Assembly (NCBI GenBank): GCA_963807775.1
Contig: CAWECY010000015.1
Span: forward strand, 1 to 64,000
Source of the DNA: Bog-473 sp963807775
GTDB taxonomy: Bacteria; Actinomycetota; Acidimicrobiia; Acidimicrobiales; RAAP-2
Length of the DNA stretch: 64,000 nucleotides
Direction: 5' to 3'
Made by a program: the position numbers and the translations under genes. Of the stretch, positions 17,013 to 26,763 are shown piece by piece. Each line of letters opens with the position of its first letter. Positions within the stretch are counted from its first letter, which is position 1. The notes under the pieces were generated by a model, which did no database searches, was not told where the DNA came from, and saw only the letters and a program-made list of their open reading frames with translations.

Positions 17013-17617
17013 GCAGCCACGGGTGAGTGCAAACTCGCCCCGATGGTGCGTCCTGAAGGCTGGACCAGACCAGCGGGTGCAAGTCCGTCCGGGTAATCGC
17101 CGGAGAGCCCGATCGCAGGCCCTGGTCCATCGTCGAGGGGCGGTGGGCTGGGCGGGATGTCAAAAGCCTCTTCGGAGGGAGCAAGTGTGCGGGCCGTAGT
17201 GCCGCCTGGTCAGAGTTGCAACGAGGGAGCCGAGCCGCTCATTTCACGGGCGAGACACGCTTCTTCGTCAAAGCCTGGCGTGTGCCTTCCCATCTCACAT
17301 GTTCGGCCTCCAATCGCAACGAACGCGGCCCGATCTGAGTGGCTCATCATCACGCCCTTATGCGGGGGAATCTCGACGATTCGTCTCATCCTTCAGCCTC
17401 GTCCCGTTGTCGAAGGACCGAGTTGGCGGAGCACCATGCACGTCCTTGCCCAACCCGGTACTGTTCAGGGGCCGCCGGCCGACGCCCTGTCACCGCATGC
17501 CCAATCGGGTTCGCCCGCCTATGGACGTCGTGAGGCCGGCACCGCTACCCTTCCGCTACATTGCCATCGCCATCCAGATCGAGTGTCTGGGTCCTGAAAA
17601 TGTAGAACGGCAGGGTC
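17013..17617 (+). other. Gene-free stretch with a possible group II intron 5' fragment
   Basis: No convincing gene is seen. Around 17041-17210 the sequence GTGCGTCCTGAAGG, then GCGGGTGCAAGTCC and later GGAGGGAGCAAGTGTGCGG resembles the 5' end and domain I of bacterial group II introns (5' GTGCG, GGTGCAAGTCC). No reverse transcriptase follows, so it would be a fragment. From 17280 to 17617 I see nothing recognisable. It should also contain the promoter of the YfhO-like gene. Confidence 0.3.
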
Positions 17618-20080
17618 ATGCAGGTCCTTCATGGAACGGCGACCGGTGGTGGGTCCTCGTCGCAGCCACGCAAGGCATCGCACGCCTGGCTGTCCGACGC
17701 CTGTGCGCTGCTCTGGGTTCTGATTGCGGGCCTGGTCTCACTGGTTCCCGCACTTGTGCACGGAACGCACCTTGGACCCTTCGACCTCTTGGCCCAGTTT
17801 GGTCTGACGCAACGACCCGGTGTCGTAGCCCACAACGGCTACGTCGGTGACCAGATCGACGCAATCATGCCGTGGACGACGCTCGCAGCCATGCAAGTCC
17901 ATCACGGTCAATTGCCGTTATGGAATCCTTATAACGGTCTCGGCTCGCCCCTGGCGTTCAATTGGCAATCGGCGACCTTTGGTCTGCCCGCCTTGATTGG
18001 TTATCTCTGGCCAGTTCAGTATGCGTACACAGTAGGCATTGTCGTCACTATCGTTGTGGCCGGCACGGGAGCCTACGTTTTCGGGCGCACCCTGGGCCTT
18101 TCGCCGCTGGCTTCGGCGATGGCTGGAACGGTTTTCGAACTCAGCGGTCCGATGGTCATGTGGCTTGGATGGCCTCACGCAGCCGTTGCGTCTTGGTCGG
18201 GGTGGATCTTCACCGCCGCCTTGCGCGTCATCAGAGGAAAACGGCGGGTGCGCAACGTCGTGTTCTTCGCCGTTGTTCTCGCCTTTGCATGCTATGCAGG
18301 TCAGCCGGAGATACTCGTTGTACTTCTCTTCAGCTTGGCCATCTTCCTTGTCATCACATTGGTCGTCATGGCTTGGAAGAAGAGGTCATGTAAGACGGCC
18401 GTCGTCGACCTCGGCATCGCCGGGGTTGCCGGGTTCGCTCTTGCCGCTCCCCTCTTGCTTCCAGGACTGCAGCTCTATCGCCAGTCGGTCCATAATGCGA
18501 CTCGCGGCGTCTCGTCACTCCCCCTCCATTACATCGTTTACCTCGCACTGCAGGGCTTCGATGGGCTCCCCCTCGCGGGCAGCAAAATGTTCGGCCCGTT
18601 TGGACCCTTTTACTTCGGCGGCTACGTGGGCGTCATCGCGCTTGTCCTCGCCGCTCTGGCCGTCGTGATGCGCCGACGATCAACCGAAGTAATTGCCATC
18701 TCGGGTGTCGCACTTGTCTGCTTCCTTCTCGTCTTCGCCGGAGCGATCCCCCATTTGGTAGGTATCGTGACCGAAGTCCCGATCCTCGGCGCCAACATCG
18801 CACGATTGTTGCTCCCACTGGCGTTCGCTCTCGCGATGTTGGCCGGGGTCGGATTCGACTCCCTCGTGACTTCACAAGGGCGCCGCGTCTGGAAAGCTAC
18901 CGGCGCCGGGTTTGCCGCGATTGGCGCTGGTCTGTTTCTTCTGTTTCTGGCGACAACCTGGACCTTTTCCGGCCACATTACGTTTGAAGATCGCTTACGA
19001 GCTAGGAGTTTTATTTGGCCATCCATTGACGTCGTCGTTGGCCTCATGGTGGTGGCGACATACCTAGTCTGGACCCGATCCGTACCGCGGGAAAGACGGT
19101 CGGGGACGGACGGTGCTGGCAGAACGTCCAACGGCGACGCGGCGTCCTCTGCCTTGGGCAGAGTGGTCCGGACGTCCCCTGCGAAGCGCTTCGGCCCGGC
19201 GAAATGGGCCGGGCTGGTCATGTTGGCCGCCGAGAGCGTCTTTCTGATCACGGCCGGCGCCCCCCTCTGGTCGTCCAGCAGCACCTTCTTCACTCCGACG
19301 CATGCGATCACCCGGCTGGAGCGCTATGTGGGAGAGTCGACCGTGGGAACAGGGGCTCCGACTTTGCTCTGTTTCGGACTTGGCATTATGGCCAACGTGA
19401 ATGCCATGTACGGCGTGCACGAACTGGCTCTCTACGATCCGTTGGAACCGAAAGACGACTTCTCATCTTTTAAAGAGATCACTGGTCAGTCTGCCGGGTT
19501 TCCTTTAGAGAACGAATATTGCCCATCCCTCACATCCGCCAAGTTGGCTCGGCGATACGGCGTCGCGTACATCCTCGACCCCCCGACGGCTCCGATCCCG
19601 AACGGGACGCAATTCGTTGCCCGAATCGGCGGAGAGGACCTGTACCGGGTGCCCGACTCCTCGGCCGCGACGCTCACGGCCCTCGCTGCGGGCGGAGCGC
19701 TGCCACCCGACACCGCTCAGGGGCGGGCTGTTCGTGTGGACCACCCAAGTCCGTCCAGCTGGAAATTGGTGACCGACTCCGCTCAAGCTGAGGTCCTGAG
19801 GCTCCATCTCTCCAACGTCCCCGGCTGGCATGCATCCATCGACGGCCGCCCCCTGACGCTGTCCACGTTTTCGGGGACGATGATGCAGGCCCGTGTCCCC
19901 GCTGGCCGGCACCTGATCGAGCTCACCTACTGGCCCGACACACTGAGCGTGGGGTTGGTGCTCGCCACTGCGAGTGCGATCGGCCTGGCCGGCGCGCTGC
20001 TCGTTTCCGAGCGCCGGCGTCGGGTTCGGGGTCGAACAACATCGGCCTGTGGTCCTTCGACGAACCACCTCTCACCATGA
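17618..20080 (+). CDS. YfhO-family membrane protein
   Basis: YfhO proteins are large GT-C-like membrane proteins tied to glycosylation of cell-envelope polymers. This one has 820 residues, with about twelve helices (residues 28-480), a further helix near 540 and a C-terminal soluble beta-rich domain. An early loop (HNGYVGDQIDAIMPWTTLA, then LPLWNPYNGLGSPLAFNWQS) is the family signature. The C-terminal GWHASIDGRPLTLSTFSG and PAGRHLIELTYWPD match the conserved end of the family. The start is at 17618. It overlaps the following glycosyltransferase by four bases, and the three genes 17618-21766 form an operon. Confidence 0.88.
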   Translation: MQVLHGTATGGGSSSQPRKASHAWLSDACALLWVLIAGLVSLVPALVHGTHLGPFDLLAQFGLTQRPGVVAHNGYVGDQIDAIMPWTTLAAMQVHHGQLPLWNPYNGLGSPLAFNWQSATFGLPALIGYLWPVQYAYTVGIVVTIVVAGTGAYVFGRTLGLSPLASAMAGTVFELSGPMVMWLGWPHAAVASWSGWIFTAALRVIRGKRRVRNVVFFAVVLAFACYAGQPEILVVLLFSLAIFLVITLVVMAWKKRSCKTAVVDLGIAGVAGFALAAPLLLPGLQLYRQSVHNATRGVSSLPLHYIVYLALQGFDGLPLAGSKMFGPFGPFYFGGYVGVIALVLAALAVVMRRRSTEVIAISGVALVCFLLVFAGAIPHLVGIVTEVPILGANIARLLLPLAFALAMLAGVGFDSLVTSQGRRVWKATGAGFAAIGAGLFLLFLATTWTFSGHITFEDRLRARSFIWPSIDVVVGLMVVATYLVWTRSVPRERRSGTDGAGRTSNGDAASSALGRVVRTSPAKRFGPAKWAGLVMLAAESVFLITAGAPLWSSSSTFFTPTHAITRLERYVGESTVGTGAPTLLCFGLGIMANVNAMYGVHELALYDPLEPKDDFSSFKEITGQSAGFPLENEYCPSLTSAKLARRYGVAYILDPPTAPIPNGTQFVARIGGEDLYRVPDSSAATLTALAAGGALPPDTAQGRAVRVDHPSPSSWKLVTDSAQAEVLRLHLSNVPGWHASIDGRPLTLSTFSGTMMQARVPAGRHLIELTYWPDTLSVGLVLATASAIGLAGALLVSERRRRVRGRTTSACGPSTNHLSP

Positions 20081-21066
20081 AGCCATCGTCGCCACACGGC
20101 GAAGTTAGACGGAGGCTCGTGATCGTCGCTCCCAGCTACCACGACGTGCCGTCGTTCACGATCCTGCGCGACCGGGTCCGTGCCGTCCTGGCCTCTACTC
20201 CCCTCCTCGACGATCTGCTCGTTCGCTTTGTCCTCGTCGACGACACGGGCGGACTCGACCCGGAAACCGGCGCCCTCCGAGATCTTGACGACGTCACCAT
20301 CGTGACGCCCCCTTTCAACCTAGGTCACCAGCGAGCGATCGTGTGCGGGCTCCGGGTCGTCCTGCCCGATCTGGACCCGTCCGATCTTGTGGTCACCATG
20401 GACGCCGACGGAGAGGACCGCCCGGAGGACATTCCCCGTCTTCTGGCTCCCCTCATAGAGGCGTCGGGTCAAACCGGCACGCTCTGTGTCGCCCGGCGAA
20501 CACAACGGCAGGAGTCGGCCAGCTTCCGGGTGATGTACTTCTTCTTCCTGATCATGTTCAGGGTACTGACCGGGACAACCGTGCGGAGCGGCAATTTCGC
20601 CGCCTACGACGGCTGGCTCGCGCAGAGAATCCTGCGTCACCCACACTTTGACTTGTGCTACTCCTCGTCGCTGGTGAGTTTGTCGATCCCGGTCACGTCC
20701 GTCCCGTGCCCACGCGGCAGGCGCTACGCCGGGCGCTCCCGCATGAACCTCCTCCGGCTGATCATGCACGGCACCCGGATGTTGATGCCGTTCACGGACC
20801 GGATCGCCACGCGGGCGCTGGTCACCTTCTCAGCCATCTTCGGGGCGGGAATCTTCTTCGCCCTGGTCGTGCTCGGAATCCGGATCTTCACGTCGAACGG
20901 CGTGCCCGGCTGGGCGACCGCCACCCTGCTCGGCATTTTCATCCTCTCGTTCATCGCGCTGGGTAACTTTGTCGTGCTCTTCGTCGTGTTCTCGCATTCT
21001 CGAGGCGTCTCGATGGTTGGATTGGAGGATGATCTTGACCGAAGCGCTCGAGGCACATCTGCGTAG
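20077..21066 (+). CDS. Family 2 glycosyltransferase
   Basis: The GT-A fold domain (residues 10-230) has the nucleotide-binding Asp pair (FVLVDDTGG) and the DxD metal site (VTMDADGEDRPEDI). Two C-terminal membrane helices (about 240-265 and 280-305) give it the DPM1/GtrB-like layout, in which the enzyme transfers a sugar from a nucleotide to polyprenyl phosphate. That would supply the lipid-linked donor for the YfhO-like enzyme upstream, to which it is translationally coupled (ATGA overlap at 20077-20080). The donor sugar is unknown. Confidence 0.85.
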   Translation: MKPSSPHGEVRRRLVIVAPSYHDVPSFTILRDRVRAVLASTPLLDDLLVRFVLVDDTGGLDPETGALRDLDDVTIVTPPFNLGHQRAIVCGLRVVLPDLDPSDLVVTMDADGEDRPEDIPRLLAPLIEASGQTGTLCVARRTQRQESASFRVMYFFFLIMFRVLTGTTVRSGNFAAYDGWLAQRILRHPHFDLCYSSSLVSLSIPVTSVPCPRGRRYAGRSRMNLLRLIMHGTRMLMPFTDRIATRALVTFSAIFGAGIFFALVVLGIRIFTSNGVPGWATATLLGIFILSFIALGNFVVLFVVFSHSRGVSMVGLEDDLDRSARGTSA

Positions 21067-21766
21067 GCAAATCGAACACTCGCGGCGGTTCTTCTGGCAG
21101 AGGCTCCGCTGGAGGGTGGTCCGTGAATACCTGCCTGCCGGAGCTCCTTTCACGCTTGTGGACGTAGGAGCGGGAGCCGGGCTCCTGGCGGAATTCCTGT
21201 CCAAGGATCGCCCAGAGGTCACGTATCAATTCGTCGAGCCCCTCGAGTCCCTACGGGAATTTCTGAGGGAGCGGCACGGACCCGGCGCCGACGCTTCAGC
21301 CGCAGCGACCTTCGGGTCCGCCCACGCCGTGACGCTGCTCGATGTGCTGGAGCACCAAGAGGACGATGCAGAATTTCTTGGGCAGCTGGTGGCCAAGATG
21401 GCGCCAGGCTCGAAATTGCTCCTGACCGTCCCGGCCCAGCAGCGCCTGTGGTCGCAGTGGGATGTCGTGCTGGGCCACTACCGCCGGTACGACCTCGCGT
21501 CCCTGGCGGCGTGCGCGGAGAACCTGCCGCTCGTCATCGATGAGATGAGCTACCTGTTCCCGGAGATGGTCCCGTTGGCCCTGGTTCGAGCCCGCCGACG
21601 CAGCGGCGGCGAAAAGAACAGCGGGGTGTCCGAGGACGCCGAGTTCCCGGATCTCCCCGGATTCATAAACGACGCTCTTTACGGACTCGGCAGCGCATCG
21701 CTCGCACTTCGCAGGCGGTGGAGGACGGGAACATCGCTCTTCATGGCGGCGAGGGTGCAGGGCTGA
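21029..21766 (+). CDS. SAM-dependent methyltransferase (class I)
   Basis: The start is taken as the ATG at 21029 (MILTEALEAHLRRQIEHSRR) after TTGGAGG; it overlaps the glycosyltransferase gene by 38 bases. The 245-residue protein has motif I (LVDVGAGAGLLAEFL), a motif II-like VTLLDVLEHQEDD and a motif III-like MAPGSKLLLTVPAQ. The Tyr-rich QRLWSQWDVVLGHYRRYDL segment is typical of methyltransferases associated with glycan or lipid-linked sugar genes. The substrate is probably a sugar or glycan hydroxyl. Confidence 0.82.
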   Translation: MILTEALEAHLRRQIEHSRRFFWQRLRWRVVREYLPAGAPFTLVDVGAGAGLLAEFLSKDRPEVTYQFVEPLESLREFLRERHGPGADASAAATFGSAHAVTLLDVLEHQEDDAEFLGQLVAKMAPGSKLLLTVPAQQRLWSQWDVVLGHYRRYDLASLAACAENLPLVIDEMSYLFPEMVPLALVRARRRSGGEKNSGVSEDAEFPDLPGFINDALYGLGSASLALRRRWRTGTSLFMAARVQG

Positions 21767-21999
21767 GCGCCACGACTGGTGACGGCCAGCCTCACTGTCA
21801 CCGGCCACGGGCCCAGATCGACACTCTCTCCACATGATCTTGGACGCCGAGATCGGCGAGCAGGGGATTGAGCCCACGCGACCGGAGGCCGGGCTCAACG
21901 AGGAAGACGGCAGGGCGGAGTACCACACCGCCCTAGACGGTCCACACCGTGTTCTGATCAAGTGGTCGCTGGCAGATACCCAATATTTCAGGCCAGTGG

Positions 22000-22914
22000 T
22001 TACGAACCGCCCTCTTTGATGTTCGGCGGACCCGGTGCCTCCTTCGTCAATCTCGAGCTGATGTATCGAGCGGACCGATAAGCCAAAGGTTTTATGCCAC
22101 AAAGCGCTCGCTGGGCTTTCAAGGTCCTGAGACTCGAATCTCGGAACGGTCCAGGAGGCAAAATCGACTTTACCGTGTGCCAATCACACCCCACCGCACC
22201 TAATCGTTCATACTTGTTTCCTTCTAGAACGCTGAACGGCATGCTGGCGTAGCGCCGAATTATCTCCTCGTAGTGGTCGGTGAGTGAAGTCGAGGTCGGG
22301 TCGAGACCGCGGACTACACCTAGTCCGGTCGGAGCTATATCGACCACCGAAATGTCGAGGTCCGGTCGCCATTCGCGAAGGAGCAGGATGAGCCGCCAGA
22401 CGTCTCCACTCCAGATTGTCGTCTCCTGTTCCCGAGCAGCGCTGAGCTCGTCTAAAGGTAGACAATCGTGTATCAAAAGGACAGTGCCGGAAGCCGAGGC
22501 ACGTTCGAGATTGATGAAGTCACGGAGTGCGAACTCGAAATGATGCATTCCGTCGATGAAACCCAGATCGAGAGCAAGCCCGCCGAATAGTTTCCTAAGG
22601 TCATGCCGGGCGAAAAATTCATCACTCTCCTGAGTGAAGATCCGAGTGCCTCGCCGCACCGGAAATTGCAGGTTGGGTGCGGGATCTATGCCGATACATA
22701 CAGTTCCAGGGAGCGCCAAGGTCAGTGAACGACCCAGCGATACGCCAATTTCTGCGTAGGTTCGCGGGCCAAGATGCTGATGGATCTTGTCGAGCAGCCC
22801 AAAATAGGGTTGCCAAGGCGGTATCCGCTGTTCGTAGAGCCAGTCGACAAGTGGCAAGAACCGGATTGTAGATTCCGAGACTATGGGTTTGGCAAGTGTG
22901 CCCATAGGCCCCAT
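22000..22914 (-). CDS. SAM-dependent methyltransferase (Methyltransf_24 type), cut off from its operon by ISL3
   Basis: The protein (304 residues from the ATG at 22914, MGPMGTLAKPIVSESTIRFL; 22905 is also possible) has TYAEIGVSLGRSL as motif I, GIDPAPNLQF, DLGFIDGMHHFEFALRDFIN and LLIHDCLP, the layout of the family that includes sugar O-methyltransferases such as macrocin methyltransferase-like enzymes. The ISL3 insertion (target duplication at 22923-22930) is 8 bases upstream of this start. Without the element the frame would continue from 32170, so the formyltransferase operon was once directly upstream. Expression may now depend on ISL3-borne promoters. From 21767 to 21999 nothing is recognised. 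Confidence 0.8.
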   Translation of the reverse strand: MGPMGTLAKPIVSESTIRFLPLVDWLYEQRIPPWQPYFGLLDKIHQHLGPRTYAEIGVSLGRSLTLALPGTVCIGIDPAPNLQFPVRRGTRIFTQESDEFFARHDLRKLFGGLALDLGFIDGMHHFEFALRDFINLERASASGTVLLIHDCLPLDELSAAREQETTIWSGDVWRLILLLREWRPDLDISVVDIAPTGLGVVRGLDPTSTSLTDHYEEIIRRYASMPFSVLEGNKYERLGAVGCDWHTVKSILPPGPFRDSSLRTLKAQRALCGIKPLAYRSARYISSRLTKEAPGPPNIKEGGS

Positions 22915-23710
22915 CCTTGTGCGCTTTTGTGGCTCTTCGCGTCTGAGTAGGGAGTAGCCCTTCGCGACCATCCCTGACTGAAGGACGAAGCTACTGGCCT
23001 GGCCGAGGCGCTGTTGGGACTCTCCGAGTTCAAGGTGCTGGCGGTCGCCGAGTTCCCCGACGAGGTGTGGATCAGCGTTGAGACAACGGCCGACGTCGTG
23101 GGGCGCCCGCGCTGTGGGGTCCGGGCGCTGGCGCACGAACGCAGGCGGGTCGACCTCGTGACCTGCCCGGTTTCGGCCGTCGGGCCCGGCTCATCTGGTT
23201 GAAGCGTCGCTGGCGCTGTGCCGATGATGACTGCGACGCCAAGACCTGGACCGAAGAGTCGCCCCATGTGCCGGCCCGGACCCTCCTCACCGAGCGCGCC
23301 GGCGCCGAAGCGACCCGCCAGTTCGGCGAACTGGCCGCCGTCGTCGCCAAAGAGCTCGGGGTCTGCTGAGGTTCCCCAGAATTAGTGGACACCTGACAAG
23401 CTGACCTTTGGTCGGCTGGAAGGATGTCCGACATGGGAGCTACGAGGCGGAGGTTCACGCTGGAGTTCAAGACAGAGGCCGCGCATCGTGTGATCGATAC
23501 CGGCAGATCGATTGCCGAGGTGTCCGCCGAGCTTTCGGTGTCGGACAGCTCGTTGGCCAGATGGGTGCGCGATGAACGTCGCCGACTGGACGCGGTGGCT
23601 GGGTCGAGCGACGAGCCTTTGAGCGCGGCGGAGCGCACCGAGCTGTTGCGCTTGCGCCGCCAGGTCGCCGAGCAGGACAAGGACCTGGCCTTTTTGGGAA
23701 AAGTCGCCAT

Positions 23711-23916
23711 GACCTGGCCGGTCACCATCGGAGGATGAAATGATGGCGGGCGGTCGTCGGGTGTGGTCGCCGAAGTTTGCTTGCCGCCGCGTCGCGTGAA
23801 AAGTCTGGTGCGGGGCCGTGGGGACCACCGAATGTCGCTTTGAGCACGAACCGGAGATTCCGCTTCACACCGTGGTCCTCTCCCGGTGGCCTCCAACTAC
23901 AACATGGAGGTGGTGC
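23711..23916 (+). ncRNA. Candidate IS110 bridge RNA region
   Basis: The 5' non-coding part of an IS110-group element is where the structured bridge RNA (target- and donor-binding loops) is encoded in characterised members. Here the leader is long and contains several short inverted arms (for example GGTGTGGTCG with CGACC-type partners, and GGGACCACCG with CGTGGTCCT). I infer the RNA from position and element type only. Its exact ends and loops cannot be fixed by eye. Confidence 0.35.
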
Positions 23917-25155
23917 ATGAAGCAGATCAGGAACAAGGTGGGCGGCCTCGATGTCCACCGCGACAACGTGGTGGCCTGCACGAGGGTGATGATGCCCGAC
24001 GGCAGCGTCGAGGTCGCCAAGGAGCGGTTTTCGACCACCCAATCCGGCCTGGCCGAGCTGACGGCCTTTTTGATGGACGCCGGAGTTGGCACCGTGGCGA
24101 TGGAGGCGACGGGGGTTTATTGGCGGACGGTCTACTACGCCTTGGAGGGTCTCTTCGAAGAGCTGTGGCTCTGTAATGCTCAGCACGTAAAAAACGTACC
24201 TGGGCGCAAGAGCGATCTCTCCGATGCCGAGTGGCTGGCCGATGTGGCTGCGCATGGGATGGTGCGGCCCTCCTTCGTCCCCCCGCCCGATATCCGAGAG
24301 CTGCGCGAGTTGACCAGGTACAGGAAGACCCAGGTCGACGCCCGGGGCCAGGAGATTCAGCGACTCGAGAAGTGTCTCCAAGACGCCGGCGTGAAGCTCA
24401 CCTCGGTGGCGTCAACGGTGTGGTCCAAGTCGTCGCGGGCGATGATCGAGGCCATGATCGCCGGCGAACGCGACTCGGTGGTGCTGGCCGATCTGGCCAA
24501 GGGACCGATGCGCAAGAAGACCGACCGGCTCACTGAGGCACTCGAAAGTAACTTCGGTCCTCATCACGCCGTCTTGTGCCGTCAGATCATCGACCACCTC
24601 GACTTCTTGGACGGCTCGATTGCCGCGCTGAGCGAGGAGATCTGCGCCCGACTCGTCCCTTTTGAGCCCCAGGTCGCCTTGCTCACCTCTATCCCGGGTA
24701 TCTCGGCGACCACGGCCCAAGTCATCGTGGCCGAGACCGGGGCCGATATGAGCCGGTTCCCGACCGCGGGTCACCTATGCGCCTGGGCGGGCGTGGCCCC
24801 GGCCAGTCACGAATCGGCCGGCAAGAAACGCCCGGCTGGGACCCGACACGGTTCGCCGTGGCTGCGCCGGACCCTGATAGAGGCAGCCCGGGCGGCGGTG
24901 CGCACCAAGGGCAGCTACTACTCAGCCCTCTACAGCCGCATCGCCCGGCGAAGAGGACCCAACAAGGCAGCGGTCGCCGTGGCCCACTCCATGCTCGAGA
25001 CCGCCTGGCACCTACTCAGCACGGGTGCACTCTACGAAGACCCCGGCGCCGACTACTTCGAGCGTCGTCACGATCCCAGCGTTGAGGCGAAGCGGCTCCA
25101 GCGCAGGATCGAGGCTCTCGGCTTCGCCGTCACCATCAGTGAAAAGGCGGCATAG
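23917..25155 (+). CDS. IS110-family recombinase (DEDD transposase)
   Basis: The start is the ATG at 23917 (MKQIRNKVGGLDVHRDNVVA), 7 bases after GGAGGTGG. The 412-residue protein has the RuvC-like DEDD domain (Asp in GLDVHRD, Glu in MEATGVYWRT, Asp pair in SDLSDAEWLADVA), a central coiled coil (about 150-220), and the transposase_20 domain with the catalytic Ser region (LTSIPGISATTAQVIVAE, AGVAPASHESAGKKRPAG). It is full length and apparently intact, so the element may be mobile. It would act with a bridge RNA encoded in its leader. Confidence 0.93.
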   Translation: MKQIRNKVGGLDVHRDNVVACTRVMMPDGSVEVAKERFSTTQSGLAELTAFLMDAGVGTVAMEATGVYWRTVYYALEGLFEELWLCNAQHVKNVPGRKSDLSDAEWLADVAAHGMVRPSFVPPPDIRELRELTRYRKTQVDARGQEIQRLEKCLQDAGVKLTSVASTVWSKSSRAMIEAMIAGERDSVVLADLAKGPMRKKTDRLTEALESNFGPHHAVLCRQIIDHLDFLDGSIAALSEEICARLVPFEPQVALLTSIPGISATTAQVIVAETGADMSRFPTAGHLCAWAGVAPASHESAGKKRPAGTRHGSPWLRRTLIEAARAAVRTKGSYYSALYSRIARRRGPNKAAVAVAHSMLETAWHLLSTGALYEDPGADYFERRHDPSVEAKRLQRRIEALGFAVTISEKAA

Positions 25156-25299
25156 ACCCACCCTCTCGACAACTCCACCTCGTCATTGCACCGAGGGGTG
25201 CCTCGTTCCGCGCGCCCCAGTGCTCCTGCGGCATCAGCATTTCACCGGAGCTGCCGCGTACTTCGCTTCGAATCCACCAAAGCAGAAAGATTTGCGTTG

Positions 25300-26169
25300 A
25301 TGGCCGCGGAGTGCGCGAACTTCGAGATCACCCGCATGGCCCGCCTCTTGGAGGTCTCGACCGCCGGCTACTACCGCTGGAGAGCGGCCCAGGACCGCCC
25401 TCCGCTCCCGAGCGAGATCCGCCGGGCCGATCTCGACGCCAAGATCATCAGTTTCCACAAGAGCTCGGACGGCACCTACGGCGCTCCTCGGATCACCCTC
25501 GACCTCCACGAGGCCGGCGAGAAGGTGAGCGCCAACACGGTGGCGGCCCGCATGGCCAGGCTCGGGATCGTCGGGGTGAGCCCACGCCTGTTCAAGGTCA
25601 CCACCAGCCCCGATCCAGCCGCCACCTTCCCCAGCGACCTGGTGAACCGGGAGTTCAACCCCGAGGGGATCGACGAACTGTGGACGTCGGACATCACCTA
25701 CCTCAAGGTTGGAAGCGGCGAGGCCTACCTGTGCGCCATTCGCGACGAGGGTTCGTCTCGGGTGCTCGGGTTCTCCGTCGCCGATCACATGCGGACCGAG
25801 ATCGTCCTCGAGGCGCTCGAGCAATCAATGGTCACCCGTCTCCGGCGGGTCGACGGGGCGGTGTTCCACACCGACCGGGGCAGCCAGTTTTCGGATGGCA
25901 AGGTCGTCGAGTTCTGCGAGACCGCCGGCCTGGTCCGCTCGATGGGAGCGACGGGCAGCTGCTACGACCATGCGAGCGCCGAGAGCTTCTGGTCGATCTT
26001 CAAACACGAGTACTTCTACCGGCACACTTTCGCCACCATCGACGAACTGCGAGCCGGAATCGCCCGCTACATCAACTTCTACAACCACCAGCGGCGCTGC
26101 GCCAAGGCCGACAACCTCAGCCCCATCCGCTACGAGTTAACGTTGGCCCACAGGCAACAAGCCGCCTAA
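25300..26169 (+). CDS. IS3-family transposase OrfB
   Basis: The 289-residue integrase is intact: HTH_21 (FEITRMARLLEVSTAGYYRW) and the DDE core with Asp in DELWTSDITYLKVG, Asp in VFHTDRGSQFSD and Glu in YDHASAESFWSIFK. The ATG at 25300 overlaps the orfA stop (TGATG), the usual coupling. Because orfA is interrupted by IS110, the normal OrfAB fusion can no longer be made. The frame is open upstream to 25186, but that part is IS110 sequence. Confidence 0.92.
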   Translation: MAAECANFEITRMARLLEVSTAGYYRWRAAQDRPPLPSEIRRADLDAKIISFHKSSDGTYGAPRITLDLHEAGEKVSANTVAARMARLGIVGVSPRLFKVTTSPDPAATFPSDLVNREFNPEGIDELWTSDITYLKVGSGEAYLCAIRDEGSSRVLGFSVADHMRTEIVLEALEQSMVTRLRRVDGAVFHTDRGSQFSDGKVVEFCETAGLVRSMGATGSCYDHASAESFWSIFKHEYFYRHTFATIDELRAGIARYINFYNHQRRCAKADNLSPIRYELTLAHRQQAA

Positions 26170-26763
26170 ACCGCGTGTCCACAATTTCTGGGCAGCCTCA
26201 TGCTGGTGGACGGTCATGGAGGCGATCGTGCGCCACGGCACCCCCCTCGTCGAAGACCCCGAACGCGTCGGCTACGGGCATGGTCGACCTCGACGACGCC
26301 AAGGTGATCGACATGGTGCGGGGTGCCCGGCCATCAACAGTGCGGCTGAGCTGCGGCAATGGTTCTCGGCCCAAGACCCGCTCTGGCTCGAGACGATCGA
26401 GGTCGTCGCCACCGACCTGGCCGAGAGTTACCGGCGTGCCATGTCGTCCGGGGCGGCCAACCGGGTGGTCGACAAGGTGCGACGGCGCGTCCAGAACGAG
26501 ACGCTCGGGCACCGAGGGCGCGAGGGCGACCCTCTCTATCGGATCCGCAAGCTCTTGCTCACCGGTTCTGAGCGCCTCGACGAGCCCGGACACGAACGCA
26601 TGCTGCTCGGGCTGCGTCGCGGCGATCCCCATGACGAGCTGCTCGGCGCCTGGCTGGCCAAGGAGTCAGTGCGAGACATCTACCTGACCGAGTGTCCGTG
26701 GCCAGTTTCCAGTCCGCAGTTTTGGCCACCAGAAGTACGCACCCCTCGCGGTGATTCCTGACT

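Larger units (their letters stand above)
23704..25250 (+). mobile_element. IS110-group element
   Basis: The borders follow from reconstructing the host IS3 orfA (AAAAG joined to CTGCCGCG). The roughly 1.55-kb element has a leader of about 210 bases before the transposase and about 95 bases after it. This long 5' side is the layout of the IS110 group, in which the bridge RNA lies upstream of the gene. No terminal inverted repeat or target duplication is evident, as is usual for the family. Confidence 0.85.
23424..25300 (+). pseudogene. IS3 OrfA, interrupted by IS110
   Basis: The first part (23424-23703) encodes the helix-turn-helix (FTLEFKTEAAHRVIDTGRSI, then SVSDSSLARWVRDE) and the coiled coil (ERTELLRLRRQVAEQDKDL) up to AFLGK. 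The last part (25251-25300) gives AAAYFASNPPKQKDLR and a TGA that overlaps the orfB start as TGATG. The IS110 element lies between the codons AAA and GCT. The gene would be about 110 codons when intact. Confidence 0.88.
23367..26200 (+). mobile_element. IS3-family element, split by an IS110 element
   Basis: The 26-bp inverted ends (23367-23392 and 26175-26200; TGAGGTTCCCCAGAATTAG versus TGAGGCTGCCCAGAAATTG) flank orfA and orfB. The 3-bp sequence TGC on both sides (23364-23366 and 26201-26203) fits an IS3 target duplication. It sits in the ISL3 transposase between GVC and WWTVMEAIV. Without the IS110 guest it would be about 1.29 kb, a normal IS3 length. Confidence 0.9.

Noticed and set aside
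21834..22019. 61-codon plus-strand ORF after the methyltransferase
   Set aside because: It has no ribosome binding site, no recognisable motif and overlaps the end of the minus-strand methyltransferase gene, so it is probably chance.
23818..23916. Upstream extension of the IS110 recombinase
   Set aside because: The frame is open, but the sequence belongs to the element's structured leader. GGAGGTGG before the ATG at 23917 and the VGGLDVHRD start match the family.
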